A stretch of DNA of 36,319 nucleotides, taken from contig NZ_OEZH01000110.1 in assembly GCF_900243075.1 (NCBI RefSeq), positions 5,621-41,939 of the forward strand, written 5' to 3'. This document shows positions 1 to 8,755 of this stretch, piece after piece. The notes beneath the pieces were generated by a model that worked only from the letters and a program-made list of their open reading frames with translations, was not told where the DNA came from and searched no databases. Within the stretch, counting starts at the first letter, position 1; every line of letters starts with the position of its first letter. The stretch is from Clostridioides difficile. Lineage in GTDB: Bacteria > Bacillota > Clostridia > Peptostreptococcales > Peptostreptococcaceae. The translations under genes and the position numbers were made by a program.

Positions 1-2512
1 TACCACCATTGTCAGGAGGAGTGGAACCACCACCATTATTACCTGAATTATTGTTGTTATTATTATTTTCTTCTGGTTGATTATTATCTGGTTTTTTTGT
101 ATCTTCAGATGATGGTTGAGCACTTACTCTAGTAGGAGCAGTACCTTCAATAAATGCTGCTTTAGAGCCAGAAGATTGCTTTCCTCCATCTTCCAAATTA
201 ATTTTTGTAAAATATACATTTTTAGGAACTTCAAATTCAGTAACCGTTAAATTAGCATGTATTTTTTCCATAATTTTTTCCCATAGTTTTGCAGTACTAG
301 TACTTCCACGTGGTACTTCTCTACGTTTTATAGTATTACCAGAATCATCTTTTCTACCAGCGTCATCTCCAATATAAGTTGCACCAACATAATAAGGAGT
401 GTAACCAACAAACCAAGCATCATATGCACTATTTGTAGTACCTGTTTTACCTGCTACAGGCATTCCATTTGGAAGTGCTGCGACACCACCAGTACCTTCA
501 GTAATTACACTTTCTAACATATCTGTAACAACATAAGCTACTTCAGGGTCTACAACTTTATGTTCTTCAGGAGCGTTTTTAACTAATAATTGACCATCAA
601 AAGTAGTTATAGTAGTAAAGATAGAAGGTTCTACATAAACACCTTGATTTGCCAATGTACCGTAAGCAGCAGCCATTTGAAGTGGAGTAATACCATTCGC
701 CATACCACCTAGTGTCAATGATGGGAATTTTCTATCACTTGCTTCAGATGAACCTGAGTGATTATTTTTTAAAGTTGTTATACCAAAGTTCTTTAAGTAA
801 TCCATCATTATATCTACACATTCATCATAAGAATCTCCAAGCATTTCAGCAGTCTTGACAGCTATTGTGTTTGAAGATTTAGCAAGTGCTCTACGTAAAC
901 TCATAGAACCATGACCAGCAGTAGTAGTTCTTGGATTCCATTTATTATTTTCTTCAAACTTATACCCTCCTCTAGAATCACTTAGAGCAGTTGATTGTGT
1001 AATTTTTAAAGTATCAATAGCTGGTGTATATATTGCCAGAGGTTTTATAGAAGAACCCGGCTGATGAGGGTTAGTAGCACGATTTAAAGTTTTTCTACCG
1101 CTTATATTTCTTCCTCCAGCTAATGCTCTTATTTCGCCATTTTTATAATCTAAGATTACCATTGCAGCTTGTGGTTGACTAACTCCATCAGAGCCGACCA
1201 TATGTCCTGGGAAATTGCTGTTTCTATCAAATTCTTCTTCTAAAGCATCTTGCATTTTAGGGTCTATAGTTGTATTTACAATTAGACCACCATTATAGAA
1301 TAAGTTTTGAGCTTCATCATTTGTATGTCCTTGTTCCATTAAAGCATTTATAACTTCACTTTCAATAAGGTCCTCTACAGATGAAGAAACTTTATCTGAT
1401 GATTTAGGTAGTTTTATTTCTATTTTAGTTTTGATTGCTTCATCATATTCACTTTGTTTTATATATTTCAATTCTAACATTTTCTTTAAAACAATTTCTT
1501 GTCTTTTCTTAGCTTCAGGGTTACTTACAGCCTTTCTAACAACTAATGTACCTGCTTTTAGTTGTCTATAAGTATCATTAGATATAAGTTCCCAAGACTT
1601 TATTTTTTCAATCATGTCAAAGTCTACTTGAGTAGGGTCATCTAACTTATCATCAGTTGTGTTAACAAAAAATAATAATTTGTTTTCTAAATCACTTTTA
1701 GTTTCGCTTCCATCTAATTTAGAAGTTTTATATGCTGAAAATCTTGATGGATTTTTAGTTGAACCAGCAAGAAGTGCTGACTCAGCTAGAGTAAGGTCAG
1801 CTGCAGACTTATCAAAATAACCACGTGCACCAGCCTCGGCACCTGCTAGACCTCTACCAACGAAGAAGTTATTTAAATAAGTTTCTAGTATTTTATCTTT
1901 ACTTACTGTTTTACTCATCTCATGTGCATAGTAAATATCCTTTATTTTACGAGGTATAGTTTGTTGTTCAGTTGTTAACAACATTTTGGATACCTGCATA
2001 GGAATAGTACTACCACCTTGTTTAGTACCTGTGAGAGTCTTTAATACTGACCTAAATAAACCTTTAATGTCGACACCTTTATGTTCATAAAAACGTTCAT
2101 CTTCTATTGCAATTACAGCATGTTGAAGATAAGGGGAAATCTTATCTAATGGAACAGGAGTCTTTTTATTTACACTTGGAGCTGTAGATAATGTTTTTCC
2201 ATTAGCGTATTTAATTGTAGTTGTTTGGTTTGTCTGCTTATCCAGCACAGCTTCTGTAACTGGAGTGACATCTCTTAGTGATGCAAATACTAGACCAGCA
2301 GTACCTGCTGTACCAACAACTAGTAAAACTAAAAATACTATCCCAAATACTCTTAGTTTTCTAAATTTATCGCTTTTTTTAGATTTTTTCTTATTTTTTG
2401 TTGAACGAGTCTTGTTAGCTGAAGCTCTATTAATTGGTTTATTTGTATTACCAGAGGAGCTAACTTTTTTTCTTCTGATTTTATTTCCATTTTTATCATT
2501 ATCGTTATTCAT
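1..2512 (-). CDS. pbp1: Class A penicillin-binding protein (transglycosylase/transpeptidase), C-terminus cut by window edge
   Basis: Bifunctional peptidoglycan synthase acting outside the membrane. The reading frame starts at ATG 2512 behind a strong AAGGAGG and runs 837 codons off the left edge. In order: a Lys/Arg-rich cytoplasmic tail (about 1-52), one membrane anchor (about 53-78), a GT51 glycosyltransferase with the EDERFYEHKG motif (catalytic Glu137), then a transpeptidase with SSIK (nucleophile Ser487) and KTG (Lys689-Gly691). After about residue 760 the chain becomes an Asn/Gly/Pro-rich low-complexity tail, still open at the edge; this probably spans wall or is disordered. All catalytic motifs seen are intact. 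Family and activity are well supported. The symbol is the name used for the C. difficile class A PBP and is from memory. Confidence 0.95.
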   Translation of the reverse strand, partial: MNNDNDKNGNKIRRKKVSSSGNTNKPINRASANKTRSTKNKKKSKKSDKFRKLRVFGIVFLVLLVVGTAGTAGLVFASLRDVTPVTEAVLDKQTNQTTTIKYANGKTLSTAPSVNKKTPVPLDKISPYLQHAVIAIEDERFYEHKGVDIKGLFRSVLKTLTGTKQGGSTIPMQVSKMLLTTEQQTIPRKIKDIYYAHEMSKTVSKDKILETYLNNFFVGRGLAGAEAGARGYFDKSAADLTLAESALLAGSTKNPSRFSAYKTSKLDGSETKSDLENKLLFFVNTTDDKLDDPTQVDFDMIEKIKSWELISNDTYRQLKAGTLVVRKAVSNPEAKKRQEIVLKKMLELKYIKQSEYDEAIKTKIEIKLPKSSDKVSSSVEDLIESEVINALMEQGHTNDEAQNLFYNGGLIVNTTIDPKMQDALEEEFDRNSNFPGHMVGSDGVSQPQAAMVILDYKNGEIRALAGGRNISGRKTLNRATNPHQPGSSIKPLAIYTPAIDTLKITQSTALSDSRGGYKFEENNKWNPRTTTAGHGSMSLRRALAKSSNTIAVKTAEMLGDSYDECVDIMMDYLKNFGITTLKNNHSGSSEASDRKFPSLTLGGMANGITPLQMAAAYGTLANQGVYVEPSIFTTITTFDGQLLVKNAPEEHKVVDPEVAYVVTDMLESVITEGTGGVAALPNGMPVAGKTGTTNSAYDAWFVGYTPYYVGATYIGDDAGRKDDSGNTIKRREVPRGSTSTAKLWEKIMEKIHANLTVTEFEVPKNVYFTKINLEDGGKQSSGSKAAFIEGTAPTRVSAQPSSEDTKKPDNNQPEENNNNNNNSGNNGGGSTPPDNGG

Positions 2513-2541
2513 AAGATTTTAACCTCCTTACTTAATGCAAT

Positions 2542-2571
2542 ATTATAACACAAATAGGAGTAGTTTTGTAA
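2542..2571 (-). promoter_or_regulatory. Candidate sigma-A -10 for the penicillin-binding protein gene
   Basis: Reading the minus strand, a perfect TATAAT (2542-2547) lies about 30 bp before the PBP start. The -35 region about 18 bp further upstream (TTACAA) is a poor match to TTGACA. Inferred from sequence only. Confidence 0.4.
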
Positions 2572-2727
2572 TTAATAGAAAAAATGAATTTGCTATAATA
2601 TTCTGTACATTGTAGATATGTATAAACATAATGTATTAAAAAGTCTATATTTTTATTTTATTTATTTTTGACAAATACTATAAAAATTATGCCAAAGCTA
2701 CATATAAATAAATAGGAGGGGATAATT

Positions 2728-3426
2728 TTGAATAGAATAGTAGATAGAAAAACGAAAAATGAATTTAGAAAAATTATAGCTATTTTTTTGGTAATTCTTT
2801 TCTTGTCTGTATTTATAGGCAGTTTTATATATATAGATAAAACTTTAAGACCAACAATAACAGTTTTAGCAGAAACTAAAGCTCTTGAGCTAGCAAATAG
2901 GTCCATAAATAAAGCTGTTGCTGAGATGGTAGAAGGAAAAATAAATTATGAAGATTTAATGGATATACAGCTTGATAATAATGGTAAAATAACTATGATA
3001 CAAGCAAATACTATAATGATGAATGAGATTGCATCTGCAATAGCTTTAGAAATACAAGATGAATTAAAAAAGGATAAGACAGCAAGTTCTTACATACCTA
3101 TAGGAACAGCGTTAGGAAGTCCTATATTAGCTAAATACGGTCCTAAACTTGAAGTATCTATTGAACCTATAGGAACAGTATCAGTAAACTTTAAAACAGA
3201 ATTTGAGTCGTCAGGTATAAATCAAACAAGACATAGAATATATCTAGAAGCTCAAACACAAGTTAAAGTAGTAATACCACTGATAACTTCAACAAAACAG
3301 ATTAAAGCTCAAATACCTATTTGTGAAACTATAATAGTAGGTGATGTTCCAGAAAGTTATGTAAATATACCAGAAAAAAATCTAGGAAATGTTTTACCTA
3401 ACACTGGAAAGAATACTAATAAGTAA
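2728..3426 (+). CDS. yunB: YunB-like sporulation protein
   Basis: 232-residue protein starting at TTG 2728 with an AGGAGGGG site 8 bases upstream; no ATG gives a better start. It has one N-terminal membrane segment (about residues 17-34, FLVILFLSVFIGSFIYI) and the rest is predicted outside. The C-terminal half (PIGTALGSPILAKYGPKLEVSIEPIG... then KAQIPICETIIVGDVPESYVNI) is the conserved region of the YunB family, mother-cell proteins of the B. subtilis SigmaE regulon needed for normal sporulation. Biochemical role is unknown in the family. It lies divergent from the PBP and convergent with the SpoIVB-type protease, in keeping with a sporulation cluster. Confidence 0.8.
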   Translation: MNRIVDRKTKNEFRKIIAIFLVILFLSVFIGSFIYIDKTLRPTITVLAETKALELANRSINKAVAEMVEGKINYEDLMDIQLDNNGKITMIQANTIMMNEIASAIALEIQDELKKDKTASSYIPIGTALGSPILAKYGPKLEVSIEPIGTVSVNFKTEFESSGINQTRHRIYLEAQTQVKVVIPLITSTKQIKAQIPICETIIVGDVPESYVNIPEKNLGNVLPNTGKNTNK

Positions 3427-3543
3427 TATAAAGTTGTATATTTTTAAATAAATTCAAAATAGCAGTTTATAAATAAAAATTTTGGAAATAATATTAATAT
3501 AAATTTGAATAAAAAATTATATTTTATACTATGTAAAATATCT

Positions 3544-3600
3544 AATATATTTGGTCTGTAGGCTAAATAAGAGTACCTTTAGACCAAATATATTATTAAT
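3544..3600. terminator. Bidirectional terminator between yunB and the SpoIVB-type gene
   Basis: A perfect 14-bp inverted repeat (3544-3557 with 3581-3594, core TTTGGTCT/AGACCAAA) sits between two convergent genes. The T tracts are weak, but placement and stem strength fit a shared terminator. Confidence 0.65.
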
Positions 3601-3638
3601 CATTTATTAACATCCTAAAAGTGATTTGTTTATATTAT

Positions 3639-4646
3639 TTACAACATCCATTTAATAAATACACCATAACCTACAGCTGGGTCATTTTCAATAGCATGAG
3701 ATACTGCTCCGATTATTTTATTATCCTGAACTATTGGAGTACCACTCATACCTTGTACAATACCACCAGTCTGAGTTAAAAGTTTTTTATCTGTAATTTT
3801 AATTTTAAAACTTTTACTTTCTGGATGTTTTTGATTTTCTATATCTATAATTTCAATATTATACTTTTTACATTCATTAAAGTTGTCTTGTAGAATTATT
3901 TGAGCTTTTCCTAATTTAACTTCATCTAAAGATGCTACTTTATATTTTTTTAAATTAGAAATATCAAAGTTATTAATTTGACCTCTTATTCCAAAATCAG
4001 TATTTTCTGTAAAACTACCAATAATATTTTCTCGTTTTGCATTTATACATCCCACACTACCTTTATAAGACTTTTCTATATTAAGATGTTTAGTTGTAGA
4101 AATTGAACCTGTTTTAATAGGTATCTTTCTCGAACTACCAACACTTATTGGATGACCTACTGCACCAAATTCTGATGTATCTGGATTAATATATGTCAAA
4201 GTAGCAAATCCAGAAAGTAAGTTGTTAAAGCTAATTTTTTCTAATATGTGTTTAGTAGTTTTCATTGTTATAAGTTGACCACCTCTATTTAATAAAATAG
4301 ATACTGGTTTTTCTTCTGGTAAAGCATTTAAAGTATTGGCAAAGTCACTATATCCATCAACTTCAGCATTATTTACTTTGACTATAGCATCACCTAATCT
4401 AAACGGAGATGCTTCTCCAGGATTTCTAACAATAATGTTTTTTAGTTCTGCGTCAATTTGAAGTACATTTCCGATTGGTATTAAATATTCAGGTTCATTT
4501 TTTTGTAAATTTTGTGCATAAATTAAATTATTTGAGAAAAAATATAATAAAAATAAAAAGGTTAAAACAATTGTAAATTTAGACTTAGCTAAGTTAATTC
4601 TTTTATTTAAAGCTTTATCTTTAAAATGAAAATTTTTAAGTTGCAT
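3639..4646 (-). CDS. spoIVB2: SpoIVB-family sporulation serine peptidase (PDZ + S55)
   Basis: 335 residues, start ATG 4646 with GAAAGAGGTG upstream. Order: N-terminal membrane/signal anchor (about 24-44), PDZ domain (about 60-140), then the S55 peptidase domain with GHPISVG (His165) and GMSGTPIV (nucleophile Ser301). In B. subtilis SpoIVB is secreted by the forespore and cleaves SpoIVFA to trigger SigmaK activation. C. difficile lacks that pro-SigmaK pathway, and a second paralogue there (SpoIVB2) has been linked to SpoIIQ processing. I assign that paralogue because spo0A, the usual neighbour of spoIVB, is absent here. Family certain; paralogue name inferred. Confidence 0.85.
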   Translation of the reverse strand: MQLKNFHFKDKALNKRINLAKSKFTIVLTFLFLLYFFSNNLIYAQNLQKNEPEYLIPIGNVLQIDAELKNIIVRNPGEASPFRLGDAIVKVNNAEVDGYSDFANTLNALPEEKPVSILLNRGGQLITMKTTKHILEKISFNNLLSGFATLTYINPDTSEFGAVGHPISVGSSRKIPIKTGSISTTKHLNIEKSYKGSVGCINAKRENIIGSFTENTDFGIRGQINNFDISNLKKYKVASLDEVKLGKAQIILQDNFNECKKYNIEIIDIENQKHPESKSFKIKITDKKLLTQTGGIVQGMSGTPIVQDNKIIGAVSHAIENDPAVGYGVFIKWML

Positions 4647-4873
4647 AAAACACCTCTTTCTTATTAAATTATTTTAATAATAGAATTGAAGTTTTCTTGC
4701 TGCTTCTATATTATGTTGTGCAAGAATTAGTTTTTGATGCTTGGAAAACTGACTCAATAACACCTTAGTTTTCATAAAAATAAATAAAATAAAGAGTGTA
4801 TATGATAAAATAGATACATATTCATATAAATAAAAATAAATAATGGCTGTCTATCATTAGAAAGGAGCAAAAA

Positions 4874-5752
4874 ATGAAAAAATATAGATTGTTAGTTACT
4901 TGTATAATTGCCATGGGAATCATAATTATAGGAACATCAAATCCAGTTAGTAATTTTTACAAGACTACAAATTTGATTAGTTCAGGAAATATTACAAATG
5001 AAAAATCAGATAAAGATTCAAACAAAAATACTAAAGATAAAGATGAAAACAAATCTAATTCGAAAAGCAATAAAGGTAAGTCATCAGAAGAAAAATCATC
5101 AGATAATAAAAATGAAACTCAAAAAAATAAAAAACTTTTAATTTGTATAGACCCAGGGCATCAAGGAAAGGGAGATAGCAATTTAGAACCAGTAGCTCCA
5201 GGTTCTTCCTCTAAAAAAGCGAGAGTATCTTCAGGAACAGAGGGTATTGCTACAAAAAAACCAGAATACGTTTTAAACTTGGAAGCATCTCTTGTTTTAA
5301 AAAGTATATTAGAAGCTAAAGGTTATAATGTAATAATGACTAGAGAGACTCATGATATAAATATAAGTAATTCAGAAAGAGCGATACTTGCTAATGATAA
5401 AAATGCAGATATGGTTGTAAGAATACATGCAGATAGTTTAAATAATTCTTCAAAGACTGGTGCATCCATATTAATTCCTGAAAAAGATGGAAAATATACA
5501 GCTCCTATATATGAAGAGAGTAATAAATGTGCTGAATTTATTAAACAGAATATGGAACAAGCTGGAATACAAATTAATGGAATCGTTCAAAGAGGCGACT
5601 TGACTGGATTTAACTGGTCAAAAGTACCAGCTGTGTTAGTAGAAATGGGATTTATGAGTAACTACAATGAAGACCAAATGATGTCAAATCCAGAGTATCA
5701 AAGAAAAATGATGCAATGTGTAGCAGATGGATTAGATGAGTATTTTAAATAG
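4874..5752 (+). CDS. N-acetylmuramoyl-L-alanine amidase (Amidase_3, zinc)
   Basis: 292 residues, ATG 4874 after AAAGGAG. N-terminal hydrophobic signal/anchor (about 5-25), a low-complexity Lys/Ser/Asn/Asp linker (about 40-88), then an Amidase_3 domain. Zinc ligands are His96 (DPGH), Glu137 (LNLEAS) and His185 (RIHAD), with catalytic Glu257 (VEMGFMSN). It cleaves the lactyl-amide bond between MurNAc and the stem peptide. No SH3 or cell-wall-binding module is present, so the charged linker presumably spaces the domain from the membrane. Neighbouring sporulation genes suggest a role in sporulation or germination, but that is context only. It is a distinct gene from canonical cwlD, as far as I can judge. 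Confidence 0.88.
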   Translation: MKKYRLLVTCIIAMGIIIIGTSNPVSNFYKTTNLISSGNITNEKSDKDSNKNTKDKDENKSNSKSNKGKSSEEKSSDNKNETQKNKKLLICIDPGHQGKGDSNLEPVAPGSSSKKARVSSGTEGIATKKPEYVLNLEASLVLKSILEAKGYNVIMTRETHDINISNSERAILANDKNADMVVRIHADSLNNSSKTGASILIPEKDGKYTAPIYEESNKCAEFIKQNMEQAGIQINGIVQRGDLTGFNWSKVPAVLVEMGFMSNYNEDQMMSNPEYQRKMMQCVADGLDEYFK

Positions 5753-5757
5753 AGTAT

Positions 5758-5813
5758 AAATAGAGAAAAAGTTAGGTTGGTATTATTTTCCTAATTTTTA
5801 TCTCTATTTTTTA
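5758..5813 (+). terminator. Rho-independent terminator after the amidase
   Basis: Long stem (5758-5776 with 5790-5809, core AGAGAAAAAGTTAGG/CCTAATTTTTATCTCT) that begins six bases after the amidase stop and is followed by a T-rich tract. Confidence 0.8.
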
Positions 5814-5953
5814 TTGTACATAAGATAAAGATAAAGATTATTTTAGATTAAATTGTCGTAAATATAACTAAAAATATTGGGAATACTTGATTTAAGTTTA
5901 AAAAGAATATATTATAGTATAGAATGTGTAAAATTTTTTTGAGAGGTGTTAAA

Positions 5954-7504
5954 ATGCTAGTAGTAGAAAACGTGAGTCATGGATTTGGTGCGAGAACAAT
6001 ATTAGAAAATGTATCTTTTAGACTTAGAAAAGGTGAACATATTGCACTAGTTGGCGCTAATGGAGAAGGAAAATCGAGTTTTTTAAATATAATAACAAAA
6101 AAGCTTATGCCTGATGCTGGAAATATAAAATGGTCTTCAAGAGCTACGGTAGGTTACTTAGACCAGCATACAGTATTAAGCAAGGGGAAAACTATAAGAG
6201 AAGTGCTTAGAGAAGCTTTTAAGCATATGTTTGACCTAGAGCAAGAAATGATTGCTATGTACGACAAAATGGGAGAAGCTAATGATGATGAGATGAGTAA
6301 GCTTCTTGAAGAAACAGCAGAAATACAAACTATACTTGAAAATAGCGGTTTTTATATGATAGATGCAAAGATACAAGAAGTTGCAAATGGTCTTGGTCTT
6401 GGAGAAATTGGTCTTGATAAAGATGTAACTGACTTAAGTGGAGGGCAAAGAACAAAAGTACTTCTTACTAAACTTTTACTTGAAAATCCAACTATTCTTA
6501 TATTAGACGAGCCTACAAACTATTTAGATGAAGAACATATAACGTGGCTTACTAAGTATCTTCAAGAGTATGAGAATAGCTTTGTCTTGGTTTCTCATGA
6601 TATTGAATTTATAAACAATACTTGTAATGTAATATATCATATGGAAAATGGAGAGCTAAATAGATATAAAGGAAATTATGATGAATTTGTAAGACTTAAT
6701 GATATAAAGAAACGTCAAGAAGAACAAGCCTATGATAAGCAAGTTGAAGAAAGAAAAAGACTAGAGGATTTTGTAGCTAGAAATAAAGCTAGAGTAGCAA
6801 CTAGAGGAATGGCTAACAGTAGACAAAAGCAACTTGATAAGATGGAAATATTAGAAAGACCAAAAGAAAAAATAAAGCCTACTTTTGCTTTTAAAGATGC
6901 TAGAGCAGCAAGTAAAATAATTTTTGAAACAGAAGATTTAATTTTAGGATATGATGAGGCACTTACAAAGCCACTCAATTTCCACTTAGAAAGAGGAAAG
7001 AAGATTGCATTAAAAGGAATGAATGGTATTGGAAAATCTACTCTATTAAAAACTTTACTTGGAATAATAAAACCATTTGAAGGAAGTGTTAAATTAGGTG
7101 ACTATTTGGAAGTTGGATATTTTGAACAAGAGAGTTCAAGAGAAAATAGTAATACACCTATGGACGAGATTTGGAGTGAATTTCCAGGGCTTTCAAACTT
7201 TGAGGTTAGACAAGCTCTTGCAAAATGTGGACTTACAAATGAGCATATAACTAGTCAAATGAGAGTATTAAGTGGTGGAGAAGCTGCTAAAGTTAGACTT
7301 TGCAAAGTAATGCTAAAAAATATAAATTTCTTAGTATTAGATGAGCCTACAAATCACTTAGATGTTGAGGCAAAAGATGAATTGAAGAAGGCAATAAAAG
7401 AATTTAAGGGAACAGTTCTTTTGGTATGCCATGAGCCAGAATTTTATTCAGAAATTGTTGATGATGTATGGAATATAGAAGATTTTACAACTAAAATCGT
7501 ATAG
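5954..7504 (+). CDS. ABC-F family ATPase (duplicated ATP-binding cassettes, no membrane domain)
   Basis: 516 residues if started at ATG 5954, which has GAGAGGTG properly spaced; an in-frame ATG at 5924 lacks a site. Two nucleotide-binding domains in one chain: Walker A GANGEGKS (34-41), signature LSGGQR and Walker B LILDEPTNYLD in the first; GMNGIGKS, LSGGEA and LVLDEPTNHLD in the second. A charged linker rich in Arg/Lys/Glu joins them, as in all ABC-F proteins. ABC-F factors act on ribosomes (translation rescue or antibiotic protection) rather than in transport. It looks closest to the YkpA/YbiT-like housekeeping branch, but I cannot assign a subfamily or resistance role without a tree. Confidence 0.9.
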   Translation: MLVVENVSHGFGARTILENVSFRLRKGEHIALVGANGEGKSSFLNIITKKLMPDAGNIKWSSRATVGYLDQHTVLSKGKTIREVLREAFKHMFDLEQEMIAMYDKMGEANDDEMSKLLEETAEIQTILENSGFYMIDAKIQEVANGLGLGEIGLDKDVTDLSGGQRTKVLLTKLLLENPTILILDEPTNYLDEEHITWLTKYLQEYENSFVLVSHDIEFINNTCNVIYHMENGELNRYKGNYDEFVRLNDIKKRQEEQAYDKQVEERKRLEDFVARNKARVATRGMANSRQKQLDKMEILERPKEKIKPTFAFKDARAASKIIFETEDLILGYDEALTKPLNFHLERGKKIALKGMNGIGKSTLLKTLLGIIKPFEGSVKLGDYLEVGYFEQESSRENSNTPMDEIWSEFPGLSNFEVRQALAKCGLTNEHITSQMRVLSGGEAAKVRLCKVMLKNINFLVLDEPTNHLDVEAKDELKKAIKEFKGTVLLVCHEPEFYSEIVDDVWNIEDFTTKIV

Positions 7505-7532
7505 TGATTTAATTTATTACTGGGGGGATTTC

Positions 7533-8168
7533 ATGAAAAAGTTTCTAAATATACTTTTTTCAGTTTGTATTAGCATTGTTATAATAGTAGGTGCTATTAA
7601 TTTTACTGTTGGATTTAAACAACTTTATTATTTTGACATTGATTATTTAAATATATCAGAGTTATCTGGTTTATCTAAAGATGATATAAAATTGAACTAC
7701 GATTATCTAATTGATTATAATTTAAATAAAAATGTGTCTGAGTTTAAGTTACCAACATTAAAATCTTCTCCAGAAGGTAAGATACATTTTGAAGAAGTTA
7801 GAAATATATTTCAAAATATCAATAAATTAGCTAAATTATTAATGGTAGTTTCTTTAGTAGGAATTATATTGAGTGTAAAAAATAAAAATAGAAAAATATT
7901 GAAAACTACATCAATAACACTTATAATTATGCCATTAATATTAGCAGTTCCAATTTTATTGAATTTTGAAAAGTCATTTATTATTTTTCATAAACTATTA
8001 TTTAGAAACGATTATTGGATATTTAATCCTGATTTAGACCCAGTTATAAATATGTTGCCAGAGGAATTCTTTTTTCATGCTGGAATGATGATTTTAATAT
8101 TAATTTTGTTAGTAAGTATATTACTGTTTGTAATGTATAAATTATGTAAATCATTCAAAATAAAATAA
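7533..8168 (+). CDS. DUF1461/TIGR01906 integral membrane protein
   Basis: 211 residues, ATG 7533 preceded by a GGGGGG site and only 28 bases after the ABC-F stop, so probably co-transcribed. One N-terminal membrane segment (about 5-27), an extracytoplasmic domain with YLIDYNLN and a conserved HFEEVRNIF stretch, then three more membrane segments (about 99-113, 125-143, 178-205). This layout and the HFxxVRxxF motif match the DUF1461 (TIGR01906) family, whose function is unknown. Confidence 0.75.
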   Translation: MKKFLNILFSVCISIVIIVGAINFTVGFKQLYYFDIDYLNISELSGLSKDDIKLNYDYLIDYNLNKNVSEFKLPTLKSSPEGKIHFEEVRNIFQNINKLAKLLMVVSLVGIILSVKNKNRKILKTTSITLIIMPLILAVPILLNFEKSFIIFHKLLFRNDYWIFNPDLDPVINMLPEEFFFHAGMMILILILLVSILLFVMYKLCKSFKIK

Positions 8169-8204
8169 GATAATAAAAACTAATTAGATTAAAAGTTATA
8201 CAAT

Positions 8205-8268
8205 AAAAATAGCTGTGCAATAATATTTAGACTAAAAGCAGTCAATAAATATTTATGCATAGCTATTT
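8205..8268. terminator. Bidirectional terminator
   Basis: Inverted repeat (about 8205-8227 with 8246-8268, core AATAGCT/AGCTATT) between convergent genes ending at 8168 and 8279, with A and T tracts on the two sides. Confidence 0.65.
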
Positions 8269-8278
8269 CTAATAGAAA

Positions 8279-8539
8279 TTACTTTTTACTAGCGATTTTA
8301 ACTAAATCTTGAAATTTCCCCATAATGTAATTATAATTATCTTTTTTATGAGGTAGCATGCAACTACTGCAATCCTTGATACCTTTATCTGTATACTTGA
8401 AGTTTCCACCACAGTTTTCTCCTAAAGCATACAAAGGACAATAGCAAAATAAACAGTTAAACTCTTCTGGCTTATTTGTTTTATGACAAGGGAAAAATTC
8501 ACAATCTTTGTGATTAAAAAACTTATAATTTTCGCCCAT
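8279..8539 (-). CDS. Cysteine-rich small domain protein
   Basis: 86 residues, ATG 8539 with TTAGGAGGAAAAT upstream. It holds nine cysteines in clusters: C13, C18, CLFCYCP, a lone Cys in GENCGGNF, and CSSCMLPH, plus several His. This is the pattern of the cysteine-rich small domain family (PF04071), presumed to bind zinc or another metal. No catalytic motif is seen and function is unknown. Confidence 0.75.
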   Translation of the reverse strand: MGENYKFFNHKDCEFFPCHKTNKPEEFNCLFCYCPLYALGENCGGNFKYTDKGIKDCSSCMLPHKKDNYNYIMGKFQDLVKIASKK

Positions 8540-8755
8540 ATTTTCCTCCTAATTAAATAAAATTTAAATCTTTTATACTATATAAGATTTTGGTGATAAT
8601 ATAATTATACTAAATAATTTTATGAATAGTCGATAATATAGTATTATTAATCATAGTATTAATGGTATAATTAGTCAACGGAAAAATAATGTAAAAAGAA
8701 TGTAAGTGTATTTTGTAATTAGAATATGCTTTATAACAAAAAATGAGGTGATTAA

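Noticed and set aside
2265..2522. Plus-strand 85-codon frame
   Set aside because: Antisense to the N-terminus of the penicillin-binding protein, whose motifs and start are clear.
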